A stretch of 33,424 nt of DNA from Clostridia bacterium (GTDB lineage: Bacteria > Bacillota > Clostridia > Oscillospirales > CAG-272): contig JAFYPF010000010.1 of assembly GCA_017547655.1 (NCBI GenBank), positions 1 to 33,424 on the forward strand, in the 5' to 3' direction. The position numbers and the translations under genes are program-made. The notes below the pieces were generated by a model that saw nothing but the letters and a program-made list of their open reading frames with translations, was not told where the DNA came from and did no database searches. Below are positions 16,073 to 25,649 of this stretch, piece after piece (position 1 is the stretch's first letter; the number at the start of each line of letters is the position of its first letter).

Positions 16073-16814
16073 ATTCTTTCGGTTCAAACACTATATCTTC
16101 AACTACTCTTACAATACTTTTTATAATCCCCTCGTCAAAGCTTTCAAAGCCTTCGGAGGTTATACGTCTTCCCGTCAACGCACAATAAAAAGTTGCTGCC
16201 GCCGCAAAACGTCCGTAATCGAGGCTTAAATGAAAACCGTCTCTGTTTAAAGACATTCCGCCGTTTCTGTAGTCAAACTTGGGCAAACTTTCGCGTATCG
16301 TCTGTATAACTCTTCCTACAGGGATAATCGGCACTTCAAGTATCTTTTCCGCCATTTCCGATGTATCAAGAATACGTCTGTACATCTCGCACTGGTCACG
16401 GTTATACGCATCAAAAGACTTCGAATCTCTGTCTATCTCGTAACTCCACGTCTGAAAATAAAATATCTTCGCCTGCGGTTGCTTCTCTCTTACAACGTTC
16501 GCTATATTCTGCAAATAAGGAAAATACGACTGCGGTCTTCCGCTCAAAGGACTTGATTGCTGTACAGTCACAACATCCCATTCATCAATCTCAAGCGCCT
16601 CATTCAAGGATATATTCCGTTCACCTCTACAGCCGTTCAGTTCCCAAGAATAATCTTCCTTTTTCTCAAGATAGTTATTCCAGTGCATTTCAAGATTACA
16701 GCCACCTATATAAAGATTGGCGCTATTCACTTCAACACCGTTCTGCTCCGCAAGTTTATGAAGCCATTTATGAGCATCTTGAGAAAAGCTGTTTCCAATA
16801 GACAAAACTTTCAT
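16071..16814 (-). CDS. DUF4886 family SGNH-hydrolase-like protein
   Basis: A 247-residue protein of SGNH/GDSL-hydrolase fold. Block I is SIGNSFSQD with candidate nucleophile S9 (or S11). An oxyanion glycine lies in IGGC (37-39). Block III is the VTVQQSSPLSG strand-turn (82-92), and block V is D192-x-x-H195 in RDGFHLS. This fits DUF4886, members of which are presumed carbohydrate-ester or acyl hydrolases, but the substrate is not known. No signal peptide is seen, so it should act in the cytoplasm. AAAGGAG lies 8 nt before the ATG. It lies 143 bp downstream of copA on the same strand; no clear terminator separates them, so partial read-through is possible. Confidence 0.8.
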   Translation of the reverse strand: MKVLSIGNSFSQDAHKWLHKLAEQNGVEVNSANLYIGGCNLEMHWNNYLEKKEDYSWELNGCRGERNISLNEALEIDEWDVVTVQQSSPLSGRPQSYFPYLQNIANVVREKQPQAKIFYFQTWSYEIDRDSKSFDAYNRDQCEMYRRILDTSEMAEKILEVPIIPVGRVIQTIRESLPKFDYRNGGMSLNRDGFHLSLDYGRFAAAATFYCALTGRRITSEGFESFDEGIIKSIVRVVEDIVFEPKE

Positions 16815-16957
16815 AATAAATCTCCTTTAATCGTTCTTACATTCTGCAATCTGACAAAAATAAATATATCATTACAAATATAATAACATACTATTTTTGT
16901 CATTTTAAATACATCTTCGCTTAATTTTTCCCGTCTTTTATTATACGCTCGTATATT

Positions 16958-19423
16958 TCATCTGTCTCCAACAATCATTTTTTTAACCTTATAACCGTCC
17001 ACTTCTACTGCCTTTTTTAACAAATTGACGTCAACATCTCCGTCAGTCCAAATCAAAGCAACGTTCTTTTTGTGGTCAACTTCCGCCGAAACAACGCCAC
17101 TAACCTCAAGCAACGCTTTTCTCACAGAATTTTCGCAATGTTCACACATCATACCCTTTATTTTCATAATAATATGAGGCGAAGCCCCTGCCTCCTTTGG
17201 CAGCTTAACAAAATTCAATCGCAAAGCATTCGTAACAACGCAAAAGCTCGACAAACTCATCGCAGCCGCACCAAACATCGGAGTCAGCTTCCAGCCAAAC
17301 AAATATATAAACACTCCCGCCGATACGGGTATTCCAATTGCATTATATATAAACGCCCAAAACAAATTTTCGTATATAGTACGCAACGTAGCTCGGCTAA
17401 TCTTTATTGCAGATACAACGTCAAAAAGTCTGCTCTTCATCAACACTACGTCTGCCGAGTCTATAGCTATGTCCGTTCCTGCGCCAATCGCAACACCTAC
17501 ATCGGAAGTCGTTAACGCCAAAGCATCGTTTATACCGTCGCCAACCATGGCTACCTTGCCACTAGACTTAAGCTTGTTTATAACACGTTCTTTTTCGTTT
17601 GGCAACATTCCCGCAATAACCTCATCAATTCCAGCTCGGTCAGCTATTGCCTTTGCAGTTCGTTCGTTATCTCCCGTAAGCATAACAGTATGAATACCCA
17701 TACTCTTCAGCTGCATAACGGCATCTCTGCTGTCTTCTTTTATAACGTCAGCTACGGCAATTATGCCAACAAGTACGTTATCCAAAGCAAAAAACAAAGG
17801 AGTTTTACCCTCGTTAGCCAAATCTTCAGCCACACTCATTACTTCGCTTTCAATATTAGCAACACTTTCAATATACTTCTTGTTTCCGCCGTAAAACTTC
17901 TTGTCCTCATATTCTCCGTATAAGCCGTTTCCGACAACAGTTTTAAAATCAGTTACGTCAAAACAACTTATATTTTTGCTTTCAGCATAAGCAACTACCG
18001 CCTTTGCAAATGGATGCTCACTCTTCTTTTCAAGTGAATATGCATATTCAACAAGCTGTGTTTCTGTAGTATTTGAAAAAGGAATTATATCGGTTATTAC
18101 AGGCTTTCCCTCGGTAACGGTGCCCGTCTTGTCAAGCGCTACAGTCTTTATTTTGCCCATAACCTCAAGTGATTCAGCCGTTTTAAAAAGAATACCGTTC
18201 TTGGCGCCAACGCCGTTTCCTACCATTATTGCAACCGGTGTCGCAAGCCCCAAAGCGCACGGACAGCTTATAACTAAAACGGATATACCGCGTACCAATG
18301 CAAATCCAAACTCGTAGCCAAATATAAGCCATACGCCAATGGTAACCAAAGCAATAGATATAACAACAGGCACAAAAACACCCGATACCTTATCGGCAAT
18401 ACGAGCAATAGGCGCCTTTGTTGCCGATGCATCGCTTACCATTTTTATAATCTGCGCCAAGGTTGTATCACTTCCTACCCTCGTCGCTCTGCATTTCATA
18501 AAGCCAGAAAAATTAACCGTACCTGCGCTAACGCTGTCTCCTACCTCTTTGTCAACGGGTATGCTTTCTCCGGTTAAAGCCGATTCATTAACCGAGCTTG
18601 ACACCTCAATAACACTCCCGTCAACCGCTATACTCTCGCCGGGGCGAACTACAAAAATATCTCCCGCCTTTACTTGCTCTATGGGTATAACCTTTTCTAC
18701 TCCGTCAACTAATACAACAGCACTCTTTGGAGCAAGCTTCATAAGACTTTTCAAAGCATCGGTCGTTTTCCCCTTTGATATTGCTTCAAGCATCTTGCCA
18801 ACGGTTATAAGCACCAAAATCATAGCCGCCGACTCATAATACAGCTCATGCAAAAGGTGATATGATTTTTCAATATCAGTCATCATTACAACGGTTACGC
18901 CTATACTGTACAAAAATGACGCCAACGAGCCTAATGCAACAAGGGTATCCATATTCGGACTGCCGTGAAAAAGCGATTTGAAACCGTTTACAAAAAAGTT
19001 TTTGTTTATAACAAGCACAACTAATGATAACACAAATTGTATTAACGTTATCAAAAGCGGATTATTTTCTAAAAACGTCGGCAACGGCAAACCGAGCATA
19101 TTATGCCCCATAGCCATATACATAAGAAACAACAAGAAAACGAATGATGAAACAAGTCTTTTTTTCAGCTTTGCTATTTCCAAAGCAGCATTATCATTTG
19201 TATCAGAGACATACGCATTTTCTTCCGAATAAACAGACGCATCATAGCCCGCATTTCTCACTGCGTTTATAAGCTCGACCGCATCATATTCACCCTCTAC
19301 GTTCATCGAGTTGGTCAAAAGGCTTACAGAACAGCTTTGAACGCCGTTCACCTTTTTTACCGCCTTTTCAACACTTGCAACACAAGCGGCACAGCTCATA
19401 CCCTTTACGTTATATTTTCCCAT
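16958..19423 (-). CDS. copA: Copper-translocating P1B-type ATPase with N- and C-terminal HMA domains
   Basis: An 821-residue heavy-metal P-type ATPase. The N-terminal metal-binding domain has GMSCAAC (C11, C14). Eight membrane segments follow, with TGES (284-287) in the actuator domain and CPC (387-389) in TM6. D431 of DKTGT is phosphorylated. SEHPF (468-472) and GDGINDA (628-634) mark the nucleotide and hinge sites. YN in TM7 (693-694) and AMSLSS in TM8 (721-726) are the Cu(I)-type signature, so Cu+ export is the likely role. A second HMA domain with MMCEHC (C760, C763) follows TM8, which is an unusual position because extra HMA domains usually sit at the N-terminus. GGAG lies 8 nt before the ATG. 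No copper chaperone or CsoR gene is adjacent. Confidence 0.95.
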   Translation of the reverse strand: MGKYNVKGMSCAACVASVEKAVKKVNGVQSCSVSLLTNSMNVEGEYDAVELINAVRNAGYDASVYSEENAYVSDTNDNAALEIAKLKKRLVSSFVFLLFLMYMAMGHNMLGLPLPTFLENNPLLITLIQFVLSLVVLVINKNFFVNGFKSLFHGSPNMDTLVALGSLASFLYSIGVTVVMMTDIEKSYHLLHELYYESAAMILVLITVGKMLEAISKGKTTDALKSLMKLAPKSAVVLVDGVEKVIPIEQVKAGDIFVVRPGESIAVDGSVIEVSSSVNESALTGESIPVDKEVGDSVSAGTVNFSGFMKCRATRVGSDTTLAQIIKMVSDASATKAPIARIADKVSGVFVPVVISIALVTIGVWLIFGYEFGFALVRGISVLVISCPCALGLATPVAIMVGNGVGAKNGILFKTAESLEVMGKIKTVALDKTGTVTEGKPVITDIIPFSNTTETQLVEYAYSLEKKSEHPFAKAVVAYAESKNISCFDVTDFKTVVGNGLYGEYEDKKFYGGNKKYIESVANIESEVMSVAEDLANEGKTPLFFALDNVLVGIIAVADVIKEDSRDAVMQLKSMGIHTVMLTGDNERTAKAIADRAGIDEVIAGMLPNEKERVINKLKSSGKVAMVGDGINDALALTTSDVGVAIGAGTDIAIDSADVVLMKSRLFDVVSAIKISRATLRTIYENLFWAFIYNAIGIPVSAGVFIYLFGWKLTPMFGAAAMSLSSFCVVTNALRLNFVKLPKEAGASPHIIMKIKGMMCEHCENSVRKALLEVSGVVSAEVDHKKNVALIWTDGDVDVNLLKKAVEVDGYKVKKMIVGDR

Positions 19424-19455
19424 ATCTTTTCTCCACGGTTAATCTATCTGAAAAT

Positions 19456-19484
19456 ATTATATTACTTACAAAGACTAAAAGCAA
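19456..19484 (-). promoter_or_regulatory. Promoter of copA
   Basis: On the minus strand TTGCTT (19479-19484), a 17-bp spacer, then TATAAT (19456-19461). I could not identify a copper-type operator. Confidence 0.6.
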
Positions 19485-19515
19485 GTTTTTTGACAAGTTT
19501 TCTTTAAAATGCAAG

Positions 19516-19547
19516 AGATGGGTATGTGCCAAAGCCCATACCCATCT
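19516..19547 (-). terminator. Hairpin after the ABC exporter operon
   Basis: An 11-bp perfect stem, AGATGGGTATG (19516-19526) with CATACCCATCT (19537-19547). It starts 5 bp beyond the ABC gene stop. The following tract is only moderately T-rich. Confidence 0.6.
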
Positions 19548-19551
19548 TATT

Positions 19552-21489
19552 TTACTCAAGCTCAAACGCGCCTGTATAAAGTTGATAATAAGTTCCCTTT
19601 TCCGCAATCAACTTTTCGTGATTGCCTCTTTCAATAATCCTTCCGTGGTCAAGCACCATTATAACGTCGGAGTTCTTAACGGTAGAAAGTCGGTGCGCAA
19701 TAACGAACACTGTTCTTCCCTCCATAAGCTTATCCATTCCTCTCTGTACAATTGCTTCCGTACGTGTATCTATAGATGAAGTCGCTTCATCCATTATCAT
19801 AACGGGCGGATCTGCAACAGCCGCACGCGCAATAGCTATAAGCTGTCTCTGACCTTGCGAAAGGTTTGAGCCATTATTTGAAAGCATAGTATTATAGCCT
19901 TCGGGAAGTCTTGTTATAAAATCGTCAGCACCCGCAAGTACAGCCGCCTTTATGCACTCTTCATCAGATGCATCAAGCTTTCCGTATCGTATGTTTTCCA
20001 TAACCGTGCCTGTAAAAAGGTTTGTTTCTTGCAATACTATACCAAGCGAACGGCGAAGGTCGCTCTTCTTTATCTTGTTTACATTGATTCCGTCATATCT
20101 TATCTTTCCGTCTGCAATATCGTAAAAACGGTTAATAAGATTTGTTATAGTTGTCTTTCCCGCGCCCGTAGCGCCAACAAAAGCAACCTTTTGTCCCGGT
20201 TCAGCATAAACCGTAACGTCATGAAGAACAGATTTGTTCTCCTCGTATTCAAAATCTACATTGTGGAGTCTTACGTCGCCTTTGAGTTCGGTATATGTTA
20301 AAGTACCGTCTCCGTGAGGATGTCTCCATGCCCATTTGCCCGTATGCTTGTCGGTTTCTTTTATTGTTCCGTCTTCGGCAATTTCAACGTTTACAAGAGT
20401 TACGTAACCCTCGTCAACTTCAGGCGTTTGGTCCATAAGACTAAATACTCTTTCAGCTCCTGCCATTGCCATAATTATTGAGTTTATCTGCTGTGAAACT
20501 TGGTTCACGTTACCTGTAAACTGCTTCGTCATATTAAGAAACGGTATTACTATATCTATCGTAAAAGGCAATCCCGAAAGACTGACGTTCGGAAAATTGG
20601 TTACAAGGAAAAGTCCGCCCATAGTTATACAAACAACGTACAAAACGTTACCGATATTCATTATAACGGGCCCGAGTATATTCGCAAATGCATGCGCTTT
20701 GGTACTGTCAGCACACAATTCATTGTTGATCTCGTCAAAATCCTTTTTTACTTGCTCTTCACGGCTGAATACCTTTATAACCTTTTGTCCGTTCATCATT
20801 TCCTGAACGTAACCCTCGGTTTTACCGATTGACTTCTGCTGACGTATAAAATACTTCGCCGAGCCTCCTCCAAACTTCGCTGACACAAAGAACATACAAA
20901 CTACGCCGAGGAGTATAATTAAAGTCATAAGTATACTGTAGTATAGCATAATAAACAATACAGTCGTTACAATTATGCTTGCCTGCATTAAACTCGGCAA
21001 CGATTGAGAAACAAGCTGACGAAGAGTGTCTATATCATTTGTATAATAACTCATTATATCGCCGTGCTTGTTAGTGTCAAAATATTTGATAGGCAAATTT
21101 TGCATACCTTCAAACATCTTCTTTCTCATTTTTCCGAGAAAACCATGCGTAATTATCGCCAAAAGCTGTGTCTGTACAGTAATAAATATCAAAGAGAAAA
21201 TATAAAGACCAATAAGTATAGCTATCAATGGGAATATTTCTTCCTTTGCCGAAGCCCAGCTCATATTTCCACTGTCAAGATATTTGGTTATAACCGCCAT
21301 TACCTTTTGGGTAAATATCGACGGTATCGCAGAAACGAGTGATGATGATATTATACATACCATTACAATCGGTATTAACACCGGATATGACTTAAAAAGG
21401 AGCTTCAAAACTCTGCTGAGAACCTTGAAATTCATTTTTCTCATCGGAGGTCTGCCGTTTGCTTGAGACTTTGCACTCTGCTTACTCAT
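19552..21489 (-). CDS. Heterodimeric ABC exporter subunit, catalytic-site half (TM288-like)
   Basis: A 645-residue fused membrane/ATPase half-transporter: six membrane segments (about 35-340), then a nucleotide-binding domain (about 405-640). Walker A is GATGAGKT (439-446), the signature LSQGQ (543-547), Walker B ends in D567 with the catalytic E568 intact, and the switch histidine is H599. The intact Glu and His mark this as the subunit whose Walker motifs form the consensus ATP site, as in TM288 of the TM287/288 exporter. An unusual acidic/His insertion (about 360-400) joins the two domains. The ATG at 21489 is used because GGAGGTGA precedes it; it overlaps the partner gene's last 8 nt, implying translational coupling. 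The substrate is not predictable (drugs or lipids are typical). Confidence 0.92.
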   Translation of the reverse strand: MSKQSAKSQANGRPPMRKMNFKVLSRVLKLLFKSYPVLIPIVMVCIISSSLVSAIPSIFTQKVMAVITKYLDSGNMSWASAKEEIFPLIAILIGLYIFSLIFITVQTQLLAIITHGFLGKMRKKMFEGMQNLPIKYFDTNKHGDIMSYYTNDIDTLRQLVSQSLPSLMQASIIVTTVLFIMLYYSILMTLIILLGVVCMFFVSAKFGGGSAKYFIRQQKSIGKTEGYVQEMMNGQKVIKVFSREEQVKKDFDEINNELCADSTKAHAFANILGPVIMNIGNVLYVVCITMGGLFLVTNFPNVSLSGLPFTIDIVIPFLNMTKQFTGNVNQVSQQINSIIMAMAGAERVFSLMDQTPEVDEGYVTLVNVEIAEDGTIKETDKHTGKWAWRHPHGDGTLTYTELKGDVRLHNVDFEYEENKSVLHDVTVYAEPGQKVAFVGATGAGKTTITNLINRFYDIADGKIRYDGINVNKIKKSDLRRSLGIVLQETNLFTGTVMENIRYGKLDASDEECIKAAVLAGADDFITRLPEGYNTMLSNNGSNLSQGQRQLIAIARAAVADPPVMIMDEATSSIDTRTEAIVQRGMDKLMEGRTVFVIAHRLSTVKNSDVIMVLDHGRIIERGNHEKLIAEKGTYYQLYTGAFELE

Positions 21490-23227
21490 TGTCTTCACCT
21501 CCGTGTGTCTGCTGTTCGTATACTTCACGGTATATTTCACTTCTTGTAAGAAGCTCTGCGTGTTTGCCCACGTCGGAAACTTTGCCGTTTTCCATTACTA
21601 TTATCAAATCTGCATCTTGAACCGATGCTATTCTCTGCGCAATTATTATCTTTGTGGTTTCGGGGATATACTGCTTAAATCCCGCCCTGATAAGCGCATC
21701 TGTTCTCGTATCAACAGCGCTTGTTGAGTCGTCGAGAATAAGTATTTTGGGCTTTTTGAGCAATGCTCTCGCTATACAAAGTCTTTGCTTCTGTCCCCCG
21801 GAAACGTTTGTTCCGCCCTGCTCTATTTTTGTATCGTAACCATCGGGGAACGATTGAACGAAGTCATCAGCCTGCGCAAGTACACATGCTTCTCTTAATT
21901 CTTCGTCAGTTGCATTTTCATTACCCCAACGAAGATTTTCTTTTATAGTACCCGAGAAAAGCAAATTCTTCTGCAAAACAACCGATACGGCGTTTCGAAG
22001 TGTATCTATATCGTATTCTCTTACATCAACGCCACCAACACGAACGCTACCCTCGGTTACATCGTATAGACGAGGGATAAGCTGTACAAATGAAGATTTA
22101 CCCGAGCCTGTTCCGCCGATAACGCCAACCGTCATACCCGATTCAATCTTGATATTAACGTCAGACAATGAGCTTCTCTTTGCTTTTGACGAATATTTGA
22201 AATTCACGTTATCAAACTCAACGGAACCGTCAGCAACATTGTATATAGGCTTTTCGGGATTGGAAAGAGCAGTTTTTTCTGACAACACTTCATATATACG
22301 CTTCATTGACTCCAAAGACATCGTTATCATAACGTATATCATAGAAAGCATCATAAGGTTAATAAGAATCTGCATACCGTAGGTAAGCATCGCAGACATT
22401 TCGCCAACGTTTATAATACTGCCGCCCGACGATATTGCAAGCTTCGAACCTACAAGCATAACGAATATCATATTGAAATATACGCAGAACTGCATTAAAG
22501 GAGAGTTGAACGCAACTATTCTTTCAGCCTTTGTAAAATCGTTTTGTATATCATCTGCAGCTACTGCAAACTTTTTCTTTTCGTATTCTTCTCTTGAAAA
22601 CCCTTTTACTACACGTGCTGCACGTACGTTTTCTTCGATGGATTCATTAAGCTTGTCATACTTTTTGAAAACACGTCTGAATGCGGGCATAGCATTTCTC
22701 GCCACTATAAGCAAACCTACCGCAAGTATAGGTATAAGAACAACAAATGAACCCGCCAATTTACCGCCCATTATGTACGCCATAACCACCGAAAATACCA
22801 ACATTAAAGGTGCTCTTATAGCAATTCTTATTATCATCATAAATGACATCTGCACGTTTGCAACATCGCTTGTCATTCTTGTAACCAAAGATGACGATGA
22901 AAATTTGTCGATGTTTTCAAACGAATACGTCTGTACTGTAGTAAAAATATCGTGTCTTAAATTTTTTGCAAAGCCTGCAGATGCTTTGGCACAGGTAAGT
23001 GCCGCAATAGCGCCGCAACCAAGTGAAAGCACAGCCATTAAAACAAGTATAAAACCTATTTTGATGATATAGCTCATATCGACAATATTTGCTTCAAGCT
23101 TGTTTATTACCTTTGATGTAATAAACGGCAAAAAGCATTCTATGACGACTTCTGCAATAATAAAGAACAACGTAAAGAATACGTATTTTTTATATTCTCT
23201 TACACAGTCGAATAGCCTCTTTATCAT
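21482..23227 (-). CDS. Heterodimeric ABC exporter subunit, degenerate-site half (TM287-like)
   Basis: A 581-residue half-transporter with six membrane segments (about 15-300) and a C-terminal nucleotide-binding domain. Walker A is GGTGSGKS (371-378) and the signature VSGGQ (475-479). Two catalytic positions are replaced: the Walker B glutamate is D500 (ILILDD), and the switch histidine is Q531 (IIAQR). The same two changes define the degenerate site of TM287-type subunits, so this protein should pair with the product of the overlapping downstream gene. AGGAAAGGG precedes the ATG. It is the first gene of a two-gene operon; the stop codon lies inside the start region of its partner. Confidence 0.92.
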   Translation of the reverse strand: MIKRLFDCVREYKKYVFFTLFFIIAEVVIECFLPFITSKVINKLEANIVDMSYIIKIGFILVLMAVLSLGCGAIAALTCAKASAGFAKNLRHDIFTTVQTYSFENIDKFSSSSLVTRMTSDVANVQMSFMMIIRIAIRAPLMLVFSVVMAYIMGGKLAGSFVVLIPILAVGLLIVARNAMPAFRRVFKKYDKLNESIEENVRAARVVKGFSREEYEKKKFAVAADDIQNDFTKAERIVAFNSPLMQFCVYFNMIFVMLVGSKLAISSGGSIINVGEMSAMLTYGMQILINLMMLSMIYVMITMSLESMKRIYEVLSEKTALSNPEKPIYNVADGSVEFDNVNFKYSSKAKRSSLSDVNIKIESGMTVGVIGGTGSGKSSFVQLIPRLYDVTEGSVRVGGVDVREYDIDTLRNAVSVVLQKNLLFSGTIKENLRWGNENATDEELREACVLAQADDFVQSFPDGYDTKIEQGGTNVSGGQKQRLCIARALLKKPKILILDDSTSAVDTRTDALIRAGFKQYIPETTKIIIAQRIASVQDADLIIVMENGKVSDVGKHAELLTRSEIYREVYEQQTHGGEDNE

Positions 23228-23417
23228 CTCTTCCCTTTCCTCTTTTCTTATATGTATTGTTTATAAATCTATGTTTTTTCAAACTCTTTATATTATATCA
23301 CATCTATCTTTGTTTTTCTACTATATTTTGTAAACAAGGGGATATTTTTTGAAATAATAACAAACAAAACTCTCACTCTATGCAGACTTTTTGTTAATGT
23401 ACAGTGGTAAAGAAAAC

Positions 23418-23458
23418 AAAAAAAGCTTACCTTTCCGTTTTTTGGAAAAGTAAGCTTT
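23418..23458 (-). terminator. Terminator of the NhaC gene
   Basis: On the minus strand AAAGCTTAC-TTTTCC pairs with GGAAAG-GTAAGCTTT, followed by a seven-T tract, about 20 bp after the nhaC-type stop codon. Confidence 0.85.
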
Positions 23459-23480
23459 CAATTGGTATTTTGAAAACAGT

Positions 23481-25199
23481 TTATGCCTTCTTATTGCTTG
23501 TCATAAATTTAATTATGAACAACGTTGCTATCATAAGCGCAACTGCAATTGCAAGTGAAATAATTGCATTCTGAACAAATGCTGCAATTATAAAGCTTAC
23601 AAATGATACAGCAGCAACTACCAATGCATAAGGAAGCTGTGTAGATACGTGGTTAATGTGGTCGCACTGCGCTCCCGCAGATGACATAATCGTCGTATCG
23701 GAAATAGGTGAACAGTGGTCACCGCATACCGCACCTGCAAGACATGCAGATATACCAATTATCATAAGCATCGAATCTGCTGGGAATATTGCCGTTACAA
23801 TAGGAATAAGTATTCCGAAAGTACCCCATGAAGTGCCGGTCGCAAACGCAAGTCCGCAAGCAACAAGGAATATAATCGCAGGCAACAAGCTACTGAGTCC
23901 TGCAGCTGCGCCTTCCATCATCTGTGCAACAAATACTTTTGCGCCAAGAAGACTTGTCATATTCTTAAGAGCTGTTGCCATTGTAAGAATCATAATTGCG
24001 GGTACCATCGCCTTAAAGCCTTCGGGGATACTATCCATACATGACTTAAAGTTAATTACACGGCGAAGAGTATAGTAAATAATAGATGCTACAAGAGCTA
24101 TAAGTCCGCCCCAAGGCAAACCTACCGTTGCATCGGTATTAGAAAATGCTTCAATAATATTCATATTAGCAAAGCTGTATCCGTTACCATTGTAAAGCAA
24201 CGCCAATACGCAGAACACGATAAGAGCAAGTACGGGGAAGATAAGATCGAAAACAATTCCCTTGGGGTTGCCTTCCGCTTCTTCTTTTGAAGCCATAATC
24301 TCACCTGATGTAAACAAATCTCCGTTCTTTGCATTTTCTTCGTGCTTCTTCATAGGACCGAAATCAATCTTCATTACTATAATTCCAATAATGAAAACAA
24401 ATGTCAGCAATGAATAGAAATTATAAGGAATAGCTTTTATAAACAATTCCAAGCCTTTACCCTCTTCGGCATAACTTGCAACAGCCGCCGCCCAGGAAGA
24501 AATGGGAGCTATCATACATACGGGCGCTGCAGTAGCGTCAATAAAATACGCAAGTTTCGAACGTGAAATCTTGTGCGCATCTGTAACAGGACGCATAACC
24601 GAACCAACCGTCAAGCAGTTGAAATAGTCATCAATAAATATAAGCAATCCTAACACAAAAGTAGCAATCGATGCGCCAACTTTCGTATGGATATGAGTCT
24701 TCGCCCATCTGCCGAATGCCGCAGAACCGCCCGTCTTATTTATTAGTGAAACCAATGCGCCGAGTATAACAAGGAACGCAAATATACCTGCAGTGTCGGA
24801 TACTGCGGAAATAATACCACTTTCTATAACGTTGTCAACAGTTGACATAACGTTAAAGTTTGCCGAGAGTAAACCTCCCGCAACAATACCTATAAACAAA
24901 GAAGAATACACTTCTTTCGTTATCAAAGCCAATACAATCGCAATAACAGGAGGAAGTAACGCCCAAAAAGTCGCAAACTTCGGCATATCAGCCCTTACAG
25001 TCTCAAGCGCCGTCTTTGAGTTCTCCTCAAAATTCTCATCACTTCCGCTATTTGTCGTATATTCGTCAAGATAACCCACAGCCGTATCATAATCAGTATA
25101 ATCGGGAGCAGCTTCTTCAGCACATACAACAGTCGCAAAAGCCATGGTTATCATAAGTACTAACATTATGATAGCAAAAAGCTTTCTTTGTCTTAACAT
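23481..25199 (-). CDS. NhaC-family Na+/H+ antiporter with N-terminal signal-peptide-like extension
   Basis: A 572-residue membrane protein of the NhaC superfamily, which exchanges Na+ (or an organic ion) for H+. Family stretches include FIDDYFNCLTVGSVMRPVTD, the following AYFIDATAAPVCMIAPISSW, and near the C-terminus FATGTSWGTFGILIPI and AGAVCGDHCSPISDTT. The start is the ATG at 25199, with AAGGAGA 9 nt upstream; 37 more N-terminal codons in the frame have no ribosome site. The protein opens with a signal-peptide-like segment ending ATVVCAEEA, then about 45 acidic residues before the first core membrane segment. This suggests a short extracytoplasmic N-terminal domain, which standard NhaC proteins lack. 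It has its own promoter, divergent from the small Cys-rich gene. Confidence 0.9.
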   Translation of the reverse strand: MLRQRKLFAIIMLVLMITMAFATVVCAEEAAPDYTDYDTAVGYLDEYTTNSGSDENFEENSKTALETVRADMPKFATFWALLPPVIAIVLALITKEVYSSLFIGIVAGGLLSANFNVMSTVDNVIESGIISAVSDTAGIFAFLVILGALVSLINKTGGSAAFGRWAKTHIHTKVGASIATFVLGLLIFIDDYFNCLTVGSVMRPVTDAHKISRSKLAYFIDATAAPVCMIAPISSWAAAVASYAEEGKGLELFIKAIPYNFYSLLTFVFIIGIIVMKIDFGPMKKHEENAKNGDLFTSGEIMASKEEAEGNPKGIVFDLIFPVLALIVFCVLALLYNGNGYSFANMNIIEAFSNTDATVGLPWGGLIALVASIIYYTLRRVINFKSCMDSIPEGFKAMVPAIMILTMATALKNMTSLLGAKVFVAQMMEGAAAGLSSLLPAIIFLVACGLAFATGTSWGTFGILIPIVTAIFPADSMLMIIGISACLAGAVCGDHCSPISDTTIMSSAGAQCDHINHVSTQLPYALVVAAVSFVSFIIAAFVQNAIISLAIAVALMIATLFIIKFMTSNKKA

Positions 25200-25260
25200 T
25201 TTCAAATTTCTCCTTTTTATTTTCTTATTGACACAAAAAACGCCAATTTTATATATATTT

Positions 25261-25288
25261 ATTATAATTATTTTTAACAATATGTCAA
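25261..25288 (-). promoter_or_regulatory. Promoter of the NhaC gene
   Basis: On the minus strand TTGACA (25283-25288), a 16-bp spacer, then TATAAT (25261-25266). Both boxes are perfect. Confidence 0.75.
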
Positions 25289-25326
25289 CAGTTTCATCAT
25301 ATTTTGACAATGCACAAGAAAACCCA

Positions 25327-25355
25327 TTGACAAACTCATCAATTAGTGTTATTAT
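25327..25355 (+). promoter_or_regulatory. Promoter of the FeoB-associated small gene
   Basis: TTGACA (25327-25332), a 17-bp spacer, then TATTAT (25350-25355), directly ahead of the 22-bp palindrome. Confidence 0.7.
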
Positions 25356-25362
25356 CTTAACA

Positions 25363-25384
25363 TAAGTTAGCTTAAGCTAACTTA
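25363..25384. promoter_or_regulatory. 22-bp perfect palindrome, likely metal-repressor operator
   Basis: The left half is TAAGTTAGCTT and the right half is its exact complement in reverse. It begins 8 bp after the -10 box, so it covers the expected transcription start. The GTTAG...CTAAC core resembles operators of the DtxR/IdeR iron-repressor family, although the half-site spacing is wider than in the classical 19-bp site. With an iron-uptake-linked gene downstream, iron repression is a reasonable inference. Confidence 0.6.
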
Positions 25385-25400
25385 CAAAAAGGAGATAATT

Positions 25401-25565
25401 ATGAATTATGCTATATTGGCAGTAATAATATTAGCTTTTATTCGTGCGATAGTCTATCTTATAAAAGCAAAAAAGAACGGAAAAAGCTGTCACAACTGTT
25501 CGAACAGCAGCTTTTGTAACGGCTCGTGCGCTTCGTGCACTTCGGATTGTTCCGATAAAAAATAA
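25401..25565 (+). CDS. FeoB-associated Cys-rich membrane protein
   Basis: A 54-residue protein. It has one N-terminal membrane helix (about 3-22, starting MNYAILAVIILAF), a basic patch KAKKNGK, and a Cys-rich tail with seven cysteines: CHNC, FC, C-x2-C and C near the end. This is the layout of the FeoB-associated Cys-rich membrane proteins found at the ends of feoAB ferrous-iron operons in Firmicutes, where they are presumed to help FeoB. GGAG lies 8 nt before the ATG. No feoA or feoB lies in this window, so the gene is detached from its usual partners. A consensus promoter and a DtxR-like palindrome sit just upstream. Confidence 0.8.
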   Translation: MNYAILAVIILAFIRAIVYLIKAKKNGKSCHNCSNSSFCNGSCASCTSDCSDKK

Positions 25566-25598
25566 AAAAGTGACTATACAATATGAGGTGAAACAAAA

Positions 25599-25649
25599 AT
25601 GATAATTTTAAACTTCAACGTAATGACGGCAAAAGAAGAATACCGTTAA
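25599..25649 (+). CDS. Very short ORF after the Cys-rich gene (doubtful)
   Basis: A 16-codon frame (MIILNFNVMTAKEEYR) begins 8 nt after a good GAGGTG ribosome site, 33 nt downstream of the FeoB-associated gene. The good ribosome site with so short a product suggests either a leader peptide or the start of a decayed gene. A second, start-less 42-codon frame overlaps it at 25592-25720. I do not recognise either product. Confidence 0.2.
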   Translation: MIILNFNVMTAKEEYR

